Shown piece by piece: positions 48,571 through 56,288 of a DNA stretch of 64,000 bases. Source of the stretch: Thermaurantiacus tibetensis. GTDB taxonomy: Bacteria > Pseudomonadota > Alphaproteobacteria > Sphingomonadales > Sphingomonadaceae. A program made the translations under genes and the position numbers. The notes under the pieces were generated by a model. The model saw only the letters and a program-made list of their open reading frames with translations, was not told the origin of the DNA and did no database searches. The stretch covers positions 1 to 64,000 of the forward strand of contig NZ_JACHTM010000005.1 of NCBI RefSeq assembly GCF_015354055.1. The letters are read 5' to 3'. Numbering within the stretch: position 1 is the first letter of the stretch; each line of letters opens with the position of its first letter.

Positions 48571-49469
48571 GCCTGCGCCTGCTCCCGAACGAAGGCGGCG
48601 CGGATGGCATCCGCCGTCAGCGAGCGGTCATCGGGCTTCCAGCCGGGCGGGCCGAAGGCAAGCCCGAGCGCAGCGCCCGGGGTGCGCGCCCGGGCAAGAT
48701 CGCGCACGAGCGCCACCCACTCGTGGACGGCGGCCCAGAGCGGGTTGAGGGTGGGCAGGTTGCGGATGATTCCGTAGCGCGGGCGGTCATCCGCGCGCTC
48801 CGGCTCGAAGGTTCCGAACAGCCGGTCCCAGACGATGAAGACGCCGCCGAAGTTCCGGTCAAGGTAGCGCGGGTTGGTCGCATGGTGGACCCGGTGGTGG
48901 GAGGGCGTGTTCAAGACCGCCTCGACAAGCCGCGGAAGCCGGCCGACCTGCTCGGTATGGATGAAGAACTGGTAGACGAGGTTGAGCCCGGCCACGAAGA
49001 CCACCATCTCCGGCGGGAAGCCGAGGAGGAACAGCGGCAGGCGGAAGAGGAAGGAGAGGCTTACAAAGCCGGTCCAGGTCTGCCGCAGCGCCGTCGTCAG
49101 GTTGTAGTGCTGCGAGCTGTGGTGGACGACATGGCTCGCCCAGAACCAGCGCACCCGGTGGGCGGTGCGGTGGAACCAGTAATAGGCAAGGTCGTCGGCC
49201 ACGAAGGCGAGCAGGAACGCCCACCAGGCAAAGGGGATGTCGAACAGCCGGAACTGGTACGCGAAGGCGGCGACGCCTGCGACCGGTGCAGCGACGAGCG
49301 CACCCGCCACCGTCGAGCCAAGGCCCAGGGCGAGGCTCGCTCCGGCATCGCGCCACTCATAGGCGCCGACCCCGCGCAGCCTCACCGCCACCATCTCGAG
49401 GAGGACGAGCGCGACGAACAGCGGGATGGCAAGCTGGACCGGGTCGGGCAGGGGCGGCGACAGCGTCAT
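48567..49469 (-). CDS. Sterol desaturase/fatty acid hydroxylase-family membrane protein
   Basis: A 300-residue di-iron membrane enzyme with about four hydrophobic segments. The three histidine boxes are HRTAH, HVVHHSSQHYN and HHRVHHATN, the pattern of the fatty acid hydroxylase superfamily. Such enzymes hydroxylate or desaturate lipids or sterol-like molecules at the membrane; the substrate is not known here. The start at 49469 overlaps the stop of the small upstream gene. In this four-gene run (small protein, this gene, DUF3089, ruvX) the first three look like envelope lipid functions. Confidence 0.9.
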   Translation of the reverse strand: MTLSPPLPDPVQLAIPLFVALVLLEMVAVRLRGVGAYEWRDAGASLALGLGSTVAGALVAAPVAGVAAFAYQFRLFDIPFAWWAFLLAFVADDLAYYWFHRTAHRVRWFWASHVVHHSSQHYNLTTALRQTWTGFVSLSFLFRLPLFLLGFPPEMVVFVAGLNLVYQFFIHTEQVGRLPRLVEAVLNTPSHHRVHHATNPRYLDRNFGGVFIVWDRLFGTFEPERADDRPRYGIIRNLPTLNPLWAAVHEWVALVRDLARARTPGAALGLAFGPPGWKPDDRSLTADAIRAAFVREQAQA

Positions 49470-49804
49470 TGGCGAGAGCCGGGAGCGCGGATGGGCAGGG
49501 GCACCCGTCGGAGGAACGGCTCGCCGAGGTCGAGCGTGCCGCCCTGCGGCAGCGCGCCGCGCGGCAACGGGCGGGAGACCAGCCGGTCGCCGAGCGGAAG
49601 GACCACGGCGAGCGCCCCGTCCTCGGCCTCGACGAGTGCCGAGCGGCCGTCGGCGGAGAGATGCACGCCAGCCGGCCGGAAGCCGGGGATGCGCCCCGCC
49701 TCCTCGGCGGCACGCGCCGCGGTAAGCGGCGGGCTGGCCCGGAAGCCGAGGAGCCAGGCCATGCCGGTGAGCAGGAGGACGCCGAGGGCGGAAAGGAGCA
49801 GCAT
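49466..49804 (-). CDS. Small membrane-anchored protein, unknown
   Basis: A 112-residue protein with an N-terminal membrane helix (MLLLSALGVLLLTGMAWLLG) and a short soluble part with FRPAGVHLSADGRSALVEAE and GALAVVLPLGDRLVSRPLPR. No family recognised. It is probably real: it overlaps the next gene by ATGA and is the first gene of the minus-strand run that leads to pyrB. It may be cytoplasmic-membrane anchored with the domain outside. Confidence 0.65.
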   Translation of the reverse strand: MLLLSALGVLLLTGMAWLLGFRASPPLTAARAAEEAGRIPGFRPAGVHLSADGRSALVEAEDGALAVVLPLGDRLVSRPLPRGALPQGGTLDLGEPFLRRVPLPIRAPGSRQ

Positions 49805-49993
49805 CGCAACGTGGGCGGCATAGCCGTTGCGCGGCGGAAGCGGAAGCGCCGCCGCGGCTGTCCCAGAGGTGACGCAAGGGCACGGAAATCGGATGGAAAC
49901 AGGGGGATTCCACGGCCGCCGGCCCTCGACGCGGCGCGCGTTCGTCCCTAGCTGTCGCAGACCTGCCACGCGCCGGAGACCCGAGCCCAGACG

Positions 49994-52858
49994 ATGACGC
50001 TCTTCCTGCCCCTCCTGGTGCTGCTGCCGTTCCTCGGGCTGCCGCTCCTGCTGGTCGTGGACCGGCTCGGGCGGCGGGCGGTTGCAGTGGCGGCGGGCGC
50101 CACCATGCTGGCCGGGCTTGGCCTCCTGGCCGCCCTCGCGCCGCCCGTGCTGGCGGGCGACGCCCTCGTCCTCTGGCGGCCCTGGCTTCCGGACTGGGGT
50201 CTCGACCTCTCGTTCCGCCTTGACGGGCTCGGGCTCCTCTTCACCCTTCTCATCTACGGCATCGGCGCGCTCATCGTCCTCTACGCCTTCTACTACATGC
50301 CGGCCGACGACCGGCTGACCCGCTTCCTCATGACGCTGCTCGCGTTTGCCGGCGGCATGCTCGGCGTGGTGCTCGCCGAGAACCTGCTCCTCATGCTGCT
50401 GTTCTGGGAGGTGACGAGTCTCACCTCCTTCCTCCTCATCGCCTACAAGTCGAAGTACCACGACAGCCGCATCGCCGCGCGCATGGCGCTTGCCGTGACC
50501 GGCGGCGGCGGGCTGGCGCTGCTTGCTGGCATCCTCCTCCTCGGCCACATCGCGGGCAGCTTCGAGCTTTCGGTCATCCTCGACCGCGGCGACCTCATCC
50601 GCCAGCACCGGCTCTACGCGCCGATGCTGGTCCTCGTGCTGCTCGGCGCCTTCACCAAGTCGGCGCAGGTTCCGTTCCACTTCTGGCTGCCGAACGCGAT
50701 GGCCGCGCCCACGCCGGTCTCGGCCTATCTCCACTCCGCCACCATGGTGAAGGCGGGCGTCTTCCTGCTCGGCCGGCTCTATCCTGCGCTTGCCGGCACC
50801 GAGCTCTGGTTCCTGCTCGTGACGGGGACGGGCGCCGTTACGTTGCTGCTTGGCGCCTACCTCGCGCTCTTGAAGCACGACTTCAAGGGCCTGCTCGCCT
50901 ACTCGACGATCAGCCACCTCGGGCTCATCACGCTGCTGTTCGGGCTCGACACGCCGACGAGCGCGGTGGCTGCCGTCTTCCACATCATCAACCACGCCGT
51001 CTTCAAGGCGTCGCTCTTCATGGTGGCGGGCGTCATCGACATCCAGTGCGGCACCCGCGACATGCGGCGGATCAACGGCCTCATGAAGTACATGCCGGTC
51101 ACCGCGACGCTCGGCATCGTCGCCGCCGGTGCCATGGCCGGAGTGCCGTTCCTGAACGGGTTCCTCTCCAAGGAGATGTTCTTCGCCGAGACCGTGGCCT
51201 ACCCGAGCTTCGGCGGCTACGGCACCTTCGTGCTCCCGGCGATCGCGACGGTGGCCGGCATCCTCTCGGTCGGCTACTCGGCGCGCTTCGTCCACGACGT
51301 CTTCTTCAACGGCGAGCCCGTCGACCTGCCGAAGACCCCGGCGCCGCCGCCCCGCTTCATGCGGCTGCCCATGGAGGTGCTGGTCGCCATCGTGGTCATC
51401 GTCGGCGTGGCGCCGCAATTGTCGGTCGGCTGGCTCCTCGAGACCGCGTCCGCCGCCGTGCTCGCTGGCAAGGCCCCGCCCATCAAGCTCGCCGTGTGGC
51501 ACGGCTTCAACCTGCCACTCGTCATGAGCATCGTGGCCCTTGGCGGCGGCATCTTCTACTACTGGCGGCGCGACCGCGTCTTCACGCTTCACGAACGCTA
51601 CGCGCTCGACTTTTCCTCGCCGGTTGCCTTCGAGCGCGCCTACAATGGTGCCACTGCCTGGGCGCGTGCCGCGCTCGCCCGGCTCGATGCCCGCACGCTC
51701 GCCCAGTACGCAGGGCTGTTCCTGGGCCTTGCCATCCTGGTCGGCGCGCTTGCCTGGTTGACGTCGCCTGCGGAGTCGTCCGGCGCACCGCTCGCCGGTC
51801 CGCTACCGCTCACGCCTGTCGACCCCGTCTCGGCCGGCGCGTTCCTGGTGCTCGTGCTTGGCGTGGCGGGCGCCACCTGGTTCGTCGCCGAGCGGCTCCT
51901 TGCCATCCTCTTCATGAGCGTCGCCGGACTCGTGGTCAGCCTCGCGTTCATCCGCTTCGCGGCACCCGATCTTGCGCTCACCCAGCTCTCGGTCGAGCTT
52001 GCGACCATCATGTTGATGCTGCTTGCGCTGCGGTTCCTGCCCCAGACGGGACCGGCCGAGCGCGGCCGCAAGGCGCGGGTTGCAACCGGCTCGGTCGCCG
52101 TCGGCGCCGGGCTGGGTGCCGCCGCTCTCGCCTTCGCGATGCTCACCCGACCGTTCGAGACCATCTCGGGCTACCATATCGAAAATGCCAAGCCGCTCGC
52201 CGGCGGGACCAACGTCGTCAACGTGATCCTCGTCGACTTCCGCGGGTTCGACACGCTGGGCGAGATCGCGGTGCTCGCCATGGCCGCGCTCGGCACCCAT
52301 GCGGCGCTCCGTGGCGCACGGCTCCGGGCGTTCGTCCGCGATGCGGCGAGCGCGGCCGACCGCTACCCCATCATGCTGCGGATGCTGATGCAGCCGATGC
52401 TCCCGCTCGCCCTTGCCGTTGCCGTCTACATCTTCCTGCGCGGCCACAACCTGCCCGGCGGCGGGTTCATCGCCGGGCTCATCGCCGCCATCGCCTATGT
52501 GCTCCAGTACATGGCGGGCGGCATCGCCTTCGCCTCGGCCCGCATCCGGCTCGACTTCGTGCTGCTCCTGGGGGTGGGCCTTCTCGTCGCGGCGCTCACC
52601 GGCGTTGCCAGCATGGTCCTCGGCTTCCCGTTCCTGAAGAGCGCCTGGACCTACGTGAAGGCCGCGCCGCTCGACGACATCGGGCTCGCCTCGAGCCTCG
52701 TCTTCGACACGGGCATCTTCCTTGTCGTCGTGGCGTCGGTGCTCCTGGTGCTGACCGAGCTCGGCCGGCTCCACGTGGTGGAGCCTGCGCTGCGGCCTGC
52801 CGGCCGGGCGGGACCCGAGCCTTCCCCGGCGCGCGCGCCGGCCGAGGCGGAGGGGTAG
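49994..52858 (+). CDS. mrpA: Na+/H+ antiporter subunit A/B fusion (MrpAB)
   Basis: A 954-residue membrane protein of the multisubunit Mrp/Mnh/Pha antiporter. Residues 1 to about 600 are the MrpA (NuoL-like) core: LLMLLFWEVTSLTSFLLIAY with the key Glu, SAQVPFHFWLPNAMAAPTPV and FLNGFLSKEMFFAE. Residues about 620-760 carry the MrpA C-terminal part (FAAPDLALTQLSVELATIML). The last 160 residues are MrpB-like (LPGGGFIAGLIAAIAYVLQY). The fusion of A and B is the rhizobial PhaAB type. It exchanges Na+ (or K+) for H+ and leads a six-gene operon. Confidence 0.96.
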   Translation: MTLFLPLLVLLPFLGLPLLLVVDRLGRRAVAVAAGATMLAGLGLLAALAPPVLAGDALVLWRPWLPDWGLDLSFRLDGLGLLFTLLIYGIGALIVLYAFYYMPADDRLTRFLMTLLAFAGGMLGVVLAENLLLMLLFWEVTSLTSFLLIAYKSKYHDSRIAARMALAVTGGGGLALLAGILLLGHIAGSFELSVILDRGDLIRQHRLYAPMLVLVLLGAFTKSAQVPFHFWLPNAMAAPTPVSAYLHSATMVKAGVFLLGRLYPALAGTELWFLLVTGTGAVTLLLGAYLALLKHDFKGLLAYSTISHLGLITLLFGLDTPTSAVAAVFHIINHAVFKASLFMVAGVIDIQCGTRDMRRINGLMKYMPVTATLGIVAAGAMAGVPFLNGFLSKEMFFAETVAYPSFGGYGTFVLPAIATVAGILSVGYSARFVHDVFFNGEPVDLPKTPAPPPRFMRLPMEVLVAIVVIVGVAPQLSVGWLLETASAAVLAGKAPPIKLAVWHGFNLPLVMSIVALGGGIFYYWRRDRVFTLHERYALDFSSPVAFERAYNGATAWARAALARLDARTLAQYAGLFLGLAILVGALAWLTSPAESSGAPLAGPLPLTPVDPVSAGAFLVLVLGVAGATWFVAERLLAILFMSVAGLVVSLAFIRFAAPDLALTQLSVELATIMLMLLALRFLPQTGPAERGRKARVATGSVAVGAGLGAAALAFAMLTRPFETISGYHIENAKPLAGGTNVVNVILVDFRGFDTLGEIAVLAMAALGTHAALRGARLRAFVRDAASAADRYPIMLRMLMQPMLPLALAVAVYIFLRGHNLPGGGFIAGLIAAIAYVLQYMAGGIAFASARIRLDFVLLLGVGLLVAALTGVASMVLGFPFLKSAWTYVKAAPLDDIGLASSLVFDTGIFLVVVASVLLVLTELGRLHVVEPALRPAGRAGPEPSPARAPAEAEG

Positions 52859-52861
52859 CCG

Positions 52862-53212
52862 ATGGAACTTCTCCTCGCGCTCGGCATCGGCCTTCTCGTG
52901 GGCTGCGGCGTCTGGCTGGCGCTCGCCAGCCGCACCTTCCCCGTGATCCTCGGCCTCACCCTCATCGGCTATGCGGTGAACCTTCTCATCTTCTTCGGCG
53001 GGCGGATCGGCGCCTCGGCACCGCCGCTCGCGCTTCCCGGCGCGACCGGCCTTGCCGACCCGCTGCCGCAGGCCCTTGTGCTGACCGCGATCGTCATCGG
53101 CTTCGGCATGACCGCCTACTTCGTCGCGCTCGCGCTCAAGGGCATCGGCGAGAGCGGGGTGGATGCCGTCGACCTCCCCGCTTCGCGCGACGACACGGGG
53201 GAGGAGCCGTGA
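52862..53212 (+). CDS. mrpC: Antiporter subunit C (NuoK-like)
   Basis: A 116-residue, three-helix protein of the NuoK/MnhC family (GIGLLVGCGVWLALASRTFP, VILGLTLIGYAVNLLIFFGG, LVLTAIVIGFGMTAYFVALA). The conserved DPLPQALVLTAIVI segment is present. Three bases follow the mrpA stop, and its own stop overlaps the mrpD GTG start (GTGA). Confidence 0.96.
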   Translation: MELLLALGIGLLVGCGVWLALASRTFPVILGLTLIGYAVNLLIFFGGRIGASAPPLALPGATGLADPLPQALVLTAIVIGFGMTAYFVALALKGIGESGVDAVDLPASRDDTGEEP

Positions 53213-54729
53213 CGCACCTCGCCTTCCTCCCCTTCCTGGTCCCCTTCCTGGCCGCCGCCCTCCTGCTCCTCGTGCCGGGCGAGGCGCGAAAGGCACAGCG
53301 CGCGGCGAGCCTTGGCGCGACCCTTCTCGGCCTCGTCCTGTCCGTGGCGCTGGTGGCGGCGGTTTCGGACGGCAGCATCCTCGTCTACCGCCTGGGGGAC
53401 TGGGCCGCGCCCTTCGGCATCGTGTTCGTGGCCGACCGGCTTTCGGCCATGATGGTGCTGCTCCTCTTCGCGCTCGCCGTGCCGGCGCTCCTTGCCGCCA
53501 TGCGCGGCATCGACGGCCGCGGGCTTCACTTCCACGCCCTCTTCCAGTTCCAGCTGGCAGGCATTGCCGGCGCCTTCCTGACCGGAGACCTCTTCAATCT
53601 CTTCGTCTGCTTCGAGATCCTCCTCATCGCCTCCTACGCGCTGCTGCTCCATGCCGGCGGGCTCGAGCGGACGCGCGCCGGCCTCACCTATGTCGCGCTC
53701 AACCTTGTCGGCTCCGCCCTGTTCCTTGTCGGCCTCGGCCTTCTCTACGGCACCATGGGCACCCTCAACCTCGCCGACCTCGCCTTCCGGCTGCCGACGG
53801 TGGCGGCCAGTGACGTGCCGCTGGTGCGGGTTGCCCTCGTGCTCGTCGCGCTCGTGTTCCTGCTGAAGGCCGCCGTCTTCCCGATGGCCTTCTGGCTTCC
53901 CCATGCCTATGCGGCGGCAACGGTTCCGGTGGCCGCGCTGTTCGCGATCATGACCAAGGTGGGCGTGGTGGCGCTGCTCCGCCTGGCCGTGGTCGCGCTG
54001 CCGGATTCGGCTGCGGGCGCCGGGCTGCTGTCCCCCTGGCTTCAGGTTCTGGCGCTCGGCACCATCCTTCTCGGCACGGTCGCGGCGCTTGCCGCACGGC
54101 GCCTTGCGGTCACGGCAGCGAGCCTCGTCCTCGTCTCGTCGGGAACCCTGCTCTTCGCGGTTGCCGACGCGCGCGAGGCGGCGACCGCCGCCCTCCTCTA
54201 CTATCTCCCGCACACGACGCTGGCCACCGCGGGCCTGTTCGTGCTGGCCGGCATCATTGCCGCCGAGCGCGGCGACCTCGCCGACCGGCTGGTGCGCGGG
54301 GCGGCCATGGCGCGGGCGCTCCCCATCGGCCTTGCCTTCGCCCTCCTTGCGCTCGCCGTCTCCGGCATGCCGCCGCTCTCCGGCTTCCTCGGCAAGCTGA
54401 TGCTGATGCAGGGGGCCGGCAGCGGCGGCTGGCAGCCGGCCTGGTGGGCGGCGCTCCTTGTCTCGGGGCTGGTGGCTGCCCTTGTCCTCGCGCGGACGGC
54501 GAGCGTCCTCTTCTGGGAGCCGCGCGAGGCGGCACCCCCTCGCGGGCGCCTTCCCGTGCCGCCTGCGGCCCTCCTGCTTCTCGTCCTCGCCAGTCCGGCG
54601 CTCACCGTCGCAGCCCCGGCGGTTGCCGGCTACGCTGGCGCGGCGGCCGGGCAGCTCCACGCGCGCGTGCCCTACATGGTGGCGGTGGTGGGCGCAGGCC
54701 CCGACATTCCGCGCGAGGTGCGGCCATGA
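53209..54729 (+). CDS. mrpD: Antiporter subunit D (NuoN-like)
   Basis: A 506-residue proton-translocating subunit with about 14 helices. Markers are DLFNLFVCFEILLIASYALL with the functional Glu, KAAVFPMAFWLPHAYAAATV with the conserved Lys, and AVSGMPPLSGFLGKLMLMQG. The GTG start at 53209 overlaps mrpC; the frame stays open far upstream but only as a shadow of mrpA. The stop overlaps the mrpE start (ATGA). Confidence 0.96.
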   Translation: MTHLAFLPFLVPFLAAALLLLVPGEARKAQRAASLGATLLGLVLSVALVAAVSDGSILVYRLGDWAAPFGIVFVADRLSAMMVLLLFALAVPALLAAMRGIDGRGLHFHALFQFQLAGIAGAFLTGDLFNLFVCFEILLIASYALLLHAGGLERTRAGLTYVALNLVGSALFLVGLGLLYGTMGTLNLADLAFRLPTVAASDVPLVRVALVLVALVFLLKAAVFPMAFWLPHAYAAATVPVAALFAIMTKVGVVALLRLAVVALPDSAAGAGLLSPWLQVLALGTILLGTVAALAARRLAVTAASLVLVSSGTLLFAVADAREAATAALLYYLPHTTLATAGLFVLAGIIAAERGDLADRLVRGAAMARALPIGLAFALLALAVSGMPPLSGFLGKLMLMQGAGSGGWQPAWWAALLVSGLVAALVLARTASVLFWEPREAAPPRGRLPVPPAALLLLVLASPALTVAAPAVAGYAGAAAGQLHARVPYMVAVVGAGPDIPREVRP

Positions 54730-55223
54730 GCTGGCGCGAGAGGCTCCTGCCTCAGCCCGTCATCAGCCTTCTCATCGTCTTCCTCTGGCTGGTGGTGGTC
54801 TCGCGGTTCACCTTGGGCAGCCTGGTGATGGGGACGATCGTGGGCCTCCTCGTTCCGCTCCTCGTGCGGAACTTCTGGGTCGATCGCCCGGTGATGCACC
54901 GGCCGCTCCTCGCGCTCGGCCTGTTTGCGCGGGTGCTCGGCGACATCGTCGTCGCCAACGTCGAGGTGGCCCGCCTTGTCCTCGGGCCACCCGGGCGGCT
55001 CCGGCCCGCCTTCCTCGAGCTGCCGCTCGAGATCTCGAGCCCCTATGTCGCAACCATCCTGGCCAGCATCGTGTCCTTGACCCCCGGGACGGTCTCGATC
55101 GACATCGACATGGACCGCCGCCTGGTCCTCATCCACGCCCTCAACGCCCCCGACCCGGAGGCCGCGGTTGCCACCATCAAGCGCCGCTACGAAGCGCCCC
55201 TGAAGGAGATCTTCGGATGCTGA
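54726..55223 (+). CDS. mrpE: Antiporter subunit E
   Basis: A 165-residue MrpE: two N-terminal helices (VISLLIVFLWLVVVSRFTLG and LVMGTIVGLLVPLLVRNFWV), then a cytoplasmic domain with SSPYVATILASIVSLTPGTV and IDIDMDRRLVLIHALN. This TPGT-VSID pattern is characteristic of the subunit. It overlaps mrpD by 4 bp and mrpF by 7 bp. Confidence 0.96.
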   Translation: MSWRERLLPQPVISLLIVFLWLVVVSRFTLGSLVMGTIVGLLVPLLVRNFWVDRPVMHRPLLALGLFARVLGDIVVANVEVARLVLGPPGRLRPAFLELPLEISSPYVATILASIVSLTPGTVSIDIDMDRRLVLIHALNAPDPEAAVATIKRRYEAPLKEIFGC

Positions 55224-55486
55224 CAGTCGCCGTGCCGCTCACCATCGGCCTCGTCGGCCTGGCGATGGCCCTCAACCTCTGGCGGCTGCTCGCCGGCCCC
55301 GCGCTCGAGGACCGGATCCTCGCGCTCGACACGCTCACCGTCAACGCGATCGCGCTCGTCATGCTGGCCGGGATCGCGCTTGGCACCCGGGCCTATTTCG
55401 AGGCCGCGCTCATCCTCGCCATGATGGGCTTCGTCGGCACCGTCGCGCTGGCCAAGTACCGCCTCGGCGGCGACATCATCGAGTAG
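55217..55486 (+). CDS. mrpF: Antiporter subunit F
   Basis: An 89-residue, three-helix MrpF. The signature LLAGPALEDRILALDTLTVN lies between helices 1 and 2, and TVALAKYRLGGDIIE closes the protein, as in the family. The 7-bp overlap with mrpE implies coupled translation. Confidence 0.96.
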   Translation: MLTVAVPLTIGLVGLAMALNLWRLLAGPALEDRILALDTLTVNAIALVMLAGIALGTRAYFEAALILAMMGFVGTVALAKYRLGGDIIE

Positions 55487-55494
55487 GGCCTTCC

Positions 55495-55806
55495 ATGCTC
55501 CCGTCTGCCCTCGACATTCTCGTGAGCCTCCTGCTGCTGGTCGGCGGTGGCTTCGCCCTCGTCGGCTCGATCGGGCTTGCCCGCCTGCCCGACTTCATGA
55601 TGCGGCTCCACGGGCCGACCAAGGCCACGACGCTGGGGGTAGGCGCCATCGTGGTGGCGGCGATGGTGCACACGTCGGCAACCAGCGGCCGGCTCTCGCT
55701 TCAGGAGCTCGCGATCTCGCTGTTCCTGTTCATCACCGCACCGGTCGTCGCGCATCTCCTTTCGAAGGCGGCGCTCGCGCAGAAGGCCCGCGACGGGGAC
55801 GGCTAG
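55495..55806 (+). CDS. mrpG: Antiporter subunit G
   Basis: A 103-residue, three-helix MrpG with GSIGLARLPDFMMRLHGPTK and TTLGVGAIVVAAMVH, both typical. It completes the set A/B, C, D, E, F, G, so the antiporter is complete. The operon ends 17 bp before the convergent merC-like gene, with no clear hairpin in the gap. Confidence 0.95.
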   Translation: MLPSALDILVSLLLLVGGGFALVGSIGLARLPDFMMRLHGPTKATTLGVGAIVVAAMVHTSATSGRLSLQELAISLFLFITAPVVAHLLSKAALAQKARDGDG

Positions 55807-55822
55807 GGCCCGGCGCTCCCGG

Positions 55823-56212
55823 TCAGGCCCGGCGCAGGCGCCAGTTGCGCCAGTGGGCAAAGGCCACCACGAACCCGCCGCCGACCGTCAGCAGCTGCTC
55901 AAAGGGCGCCAGGCCGTGCGCCCACGCGCCCGCCGCCATCAGCAGGAAGCCCAGCGCGGCGAGCTGCCAGGGACGGCCATCGCCATGGCGCAGGATTCCG
56001 CGCCGCAGCGCAACCGCCGAGACCGGCGCGGCAAGCGCAAGCAGCGCCCAGTGCAGCCAGCCCGGGCCATGATGGTCGAGCGTGCCGAGCGCGGCAGCGA
56101 GCGGTGCCAGCCCCAGGCCCAGCGGCATGAGGAGGCAGTGGACGAGGCACAGGCTGGAGAGCGCGGCGGCCACGCCATCGGCAGGCACCGCGACCTCGGG
56201 GCGGGACGCCAT
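55823..56212 (-). CDS. MerC-domain membrane protein
   Basis: A 129-residue membrane protein with four hydrophobic segments. DGVAAALSSLCLVHCLLMPL carries the Cys-x3-His-Cys type pattern of MerC-family metal carriers, followed by LDHHGPGWLHWALLALAAPV. MerC moves Hg(II); many genomic MerC-like proteins have no mer operon and may carry other metals. Here there is no merA, merT or merR. A palindromic site overlapping its promoter suggests metal-responsive control. Confidence 0.8.
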   Translation of the reverse strand: MASRPEVAVPADGVAAALSSLCLVHCLLMPLGLGLAPLAAALGTLDHHGPGWLHWALLALAAPVSAVALRRGILRHGDGRPWQLAALGFLLMAAGAWAHGLAPFEQLLTVGGGFVVAFAHWRNWRLRRA

Positions 56213-56237
56213 GGGACGATCCTTCTTCGAGTCGGCG

Positions 56238-56256
56238 GATGAGATATTGTATCATC
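56238..56256. promoter_or_regulatory. Palindromic operator upstream of the merC-like gene
   Basis: GATGAGATATTGTATCATC is an interrupted palindrome (GATGA/TCATC with further internal symmetry), AT-rich in a GC-rich setting, 26 bp before the merC-like start. On the minus strand TTGACG lies 17 bp from TATCTC, so the palindrome overlaps the -10. The shape resembles Fur/Zur-type sites, but the match to a specific consensus is only approximate. Confidence 0.5.
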
Positions 56257-56288
56257 CCGCGCGCGTCAACCGGCACAAGCGGGCTGGT

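Noticed and set aside
51046-53208. Long upstream extension of the mrpD frame
   Set aside because: It overlaps mrpA and mrpC in another frame, is Arg/His-rich without membrane segments, and the true mrpD start (GTG at 53209) overlaps mrpC in the normal way.
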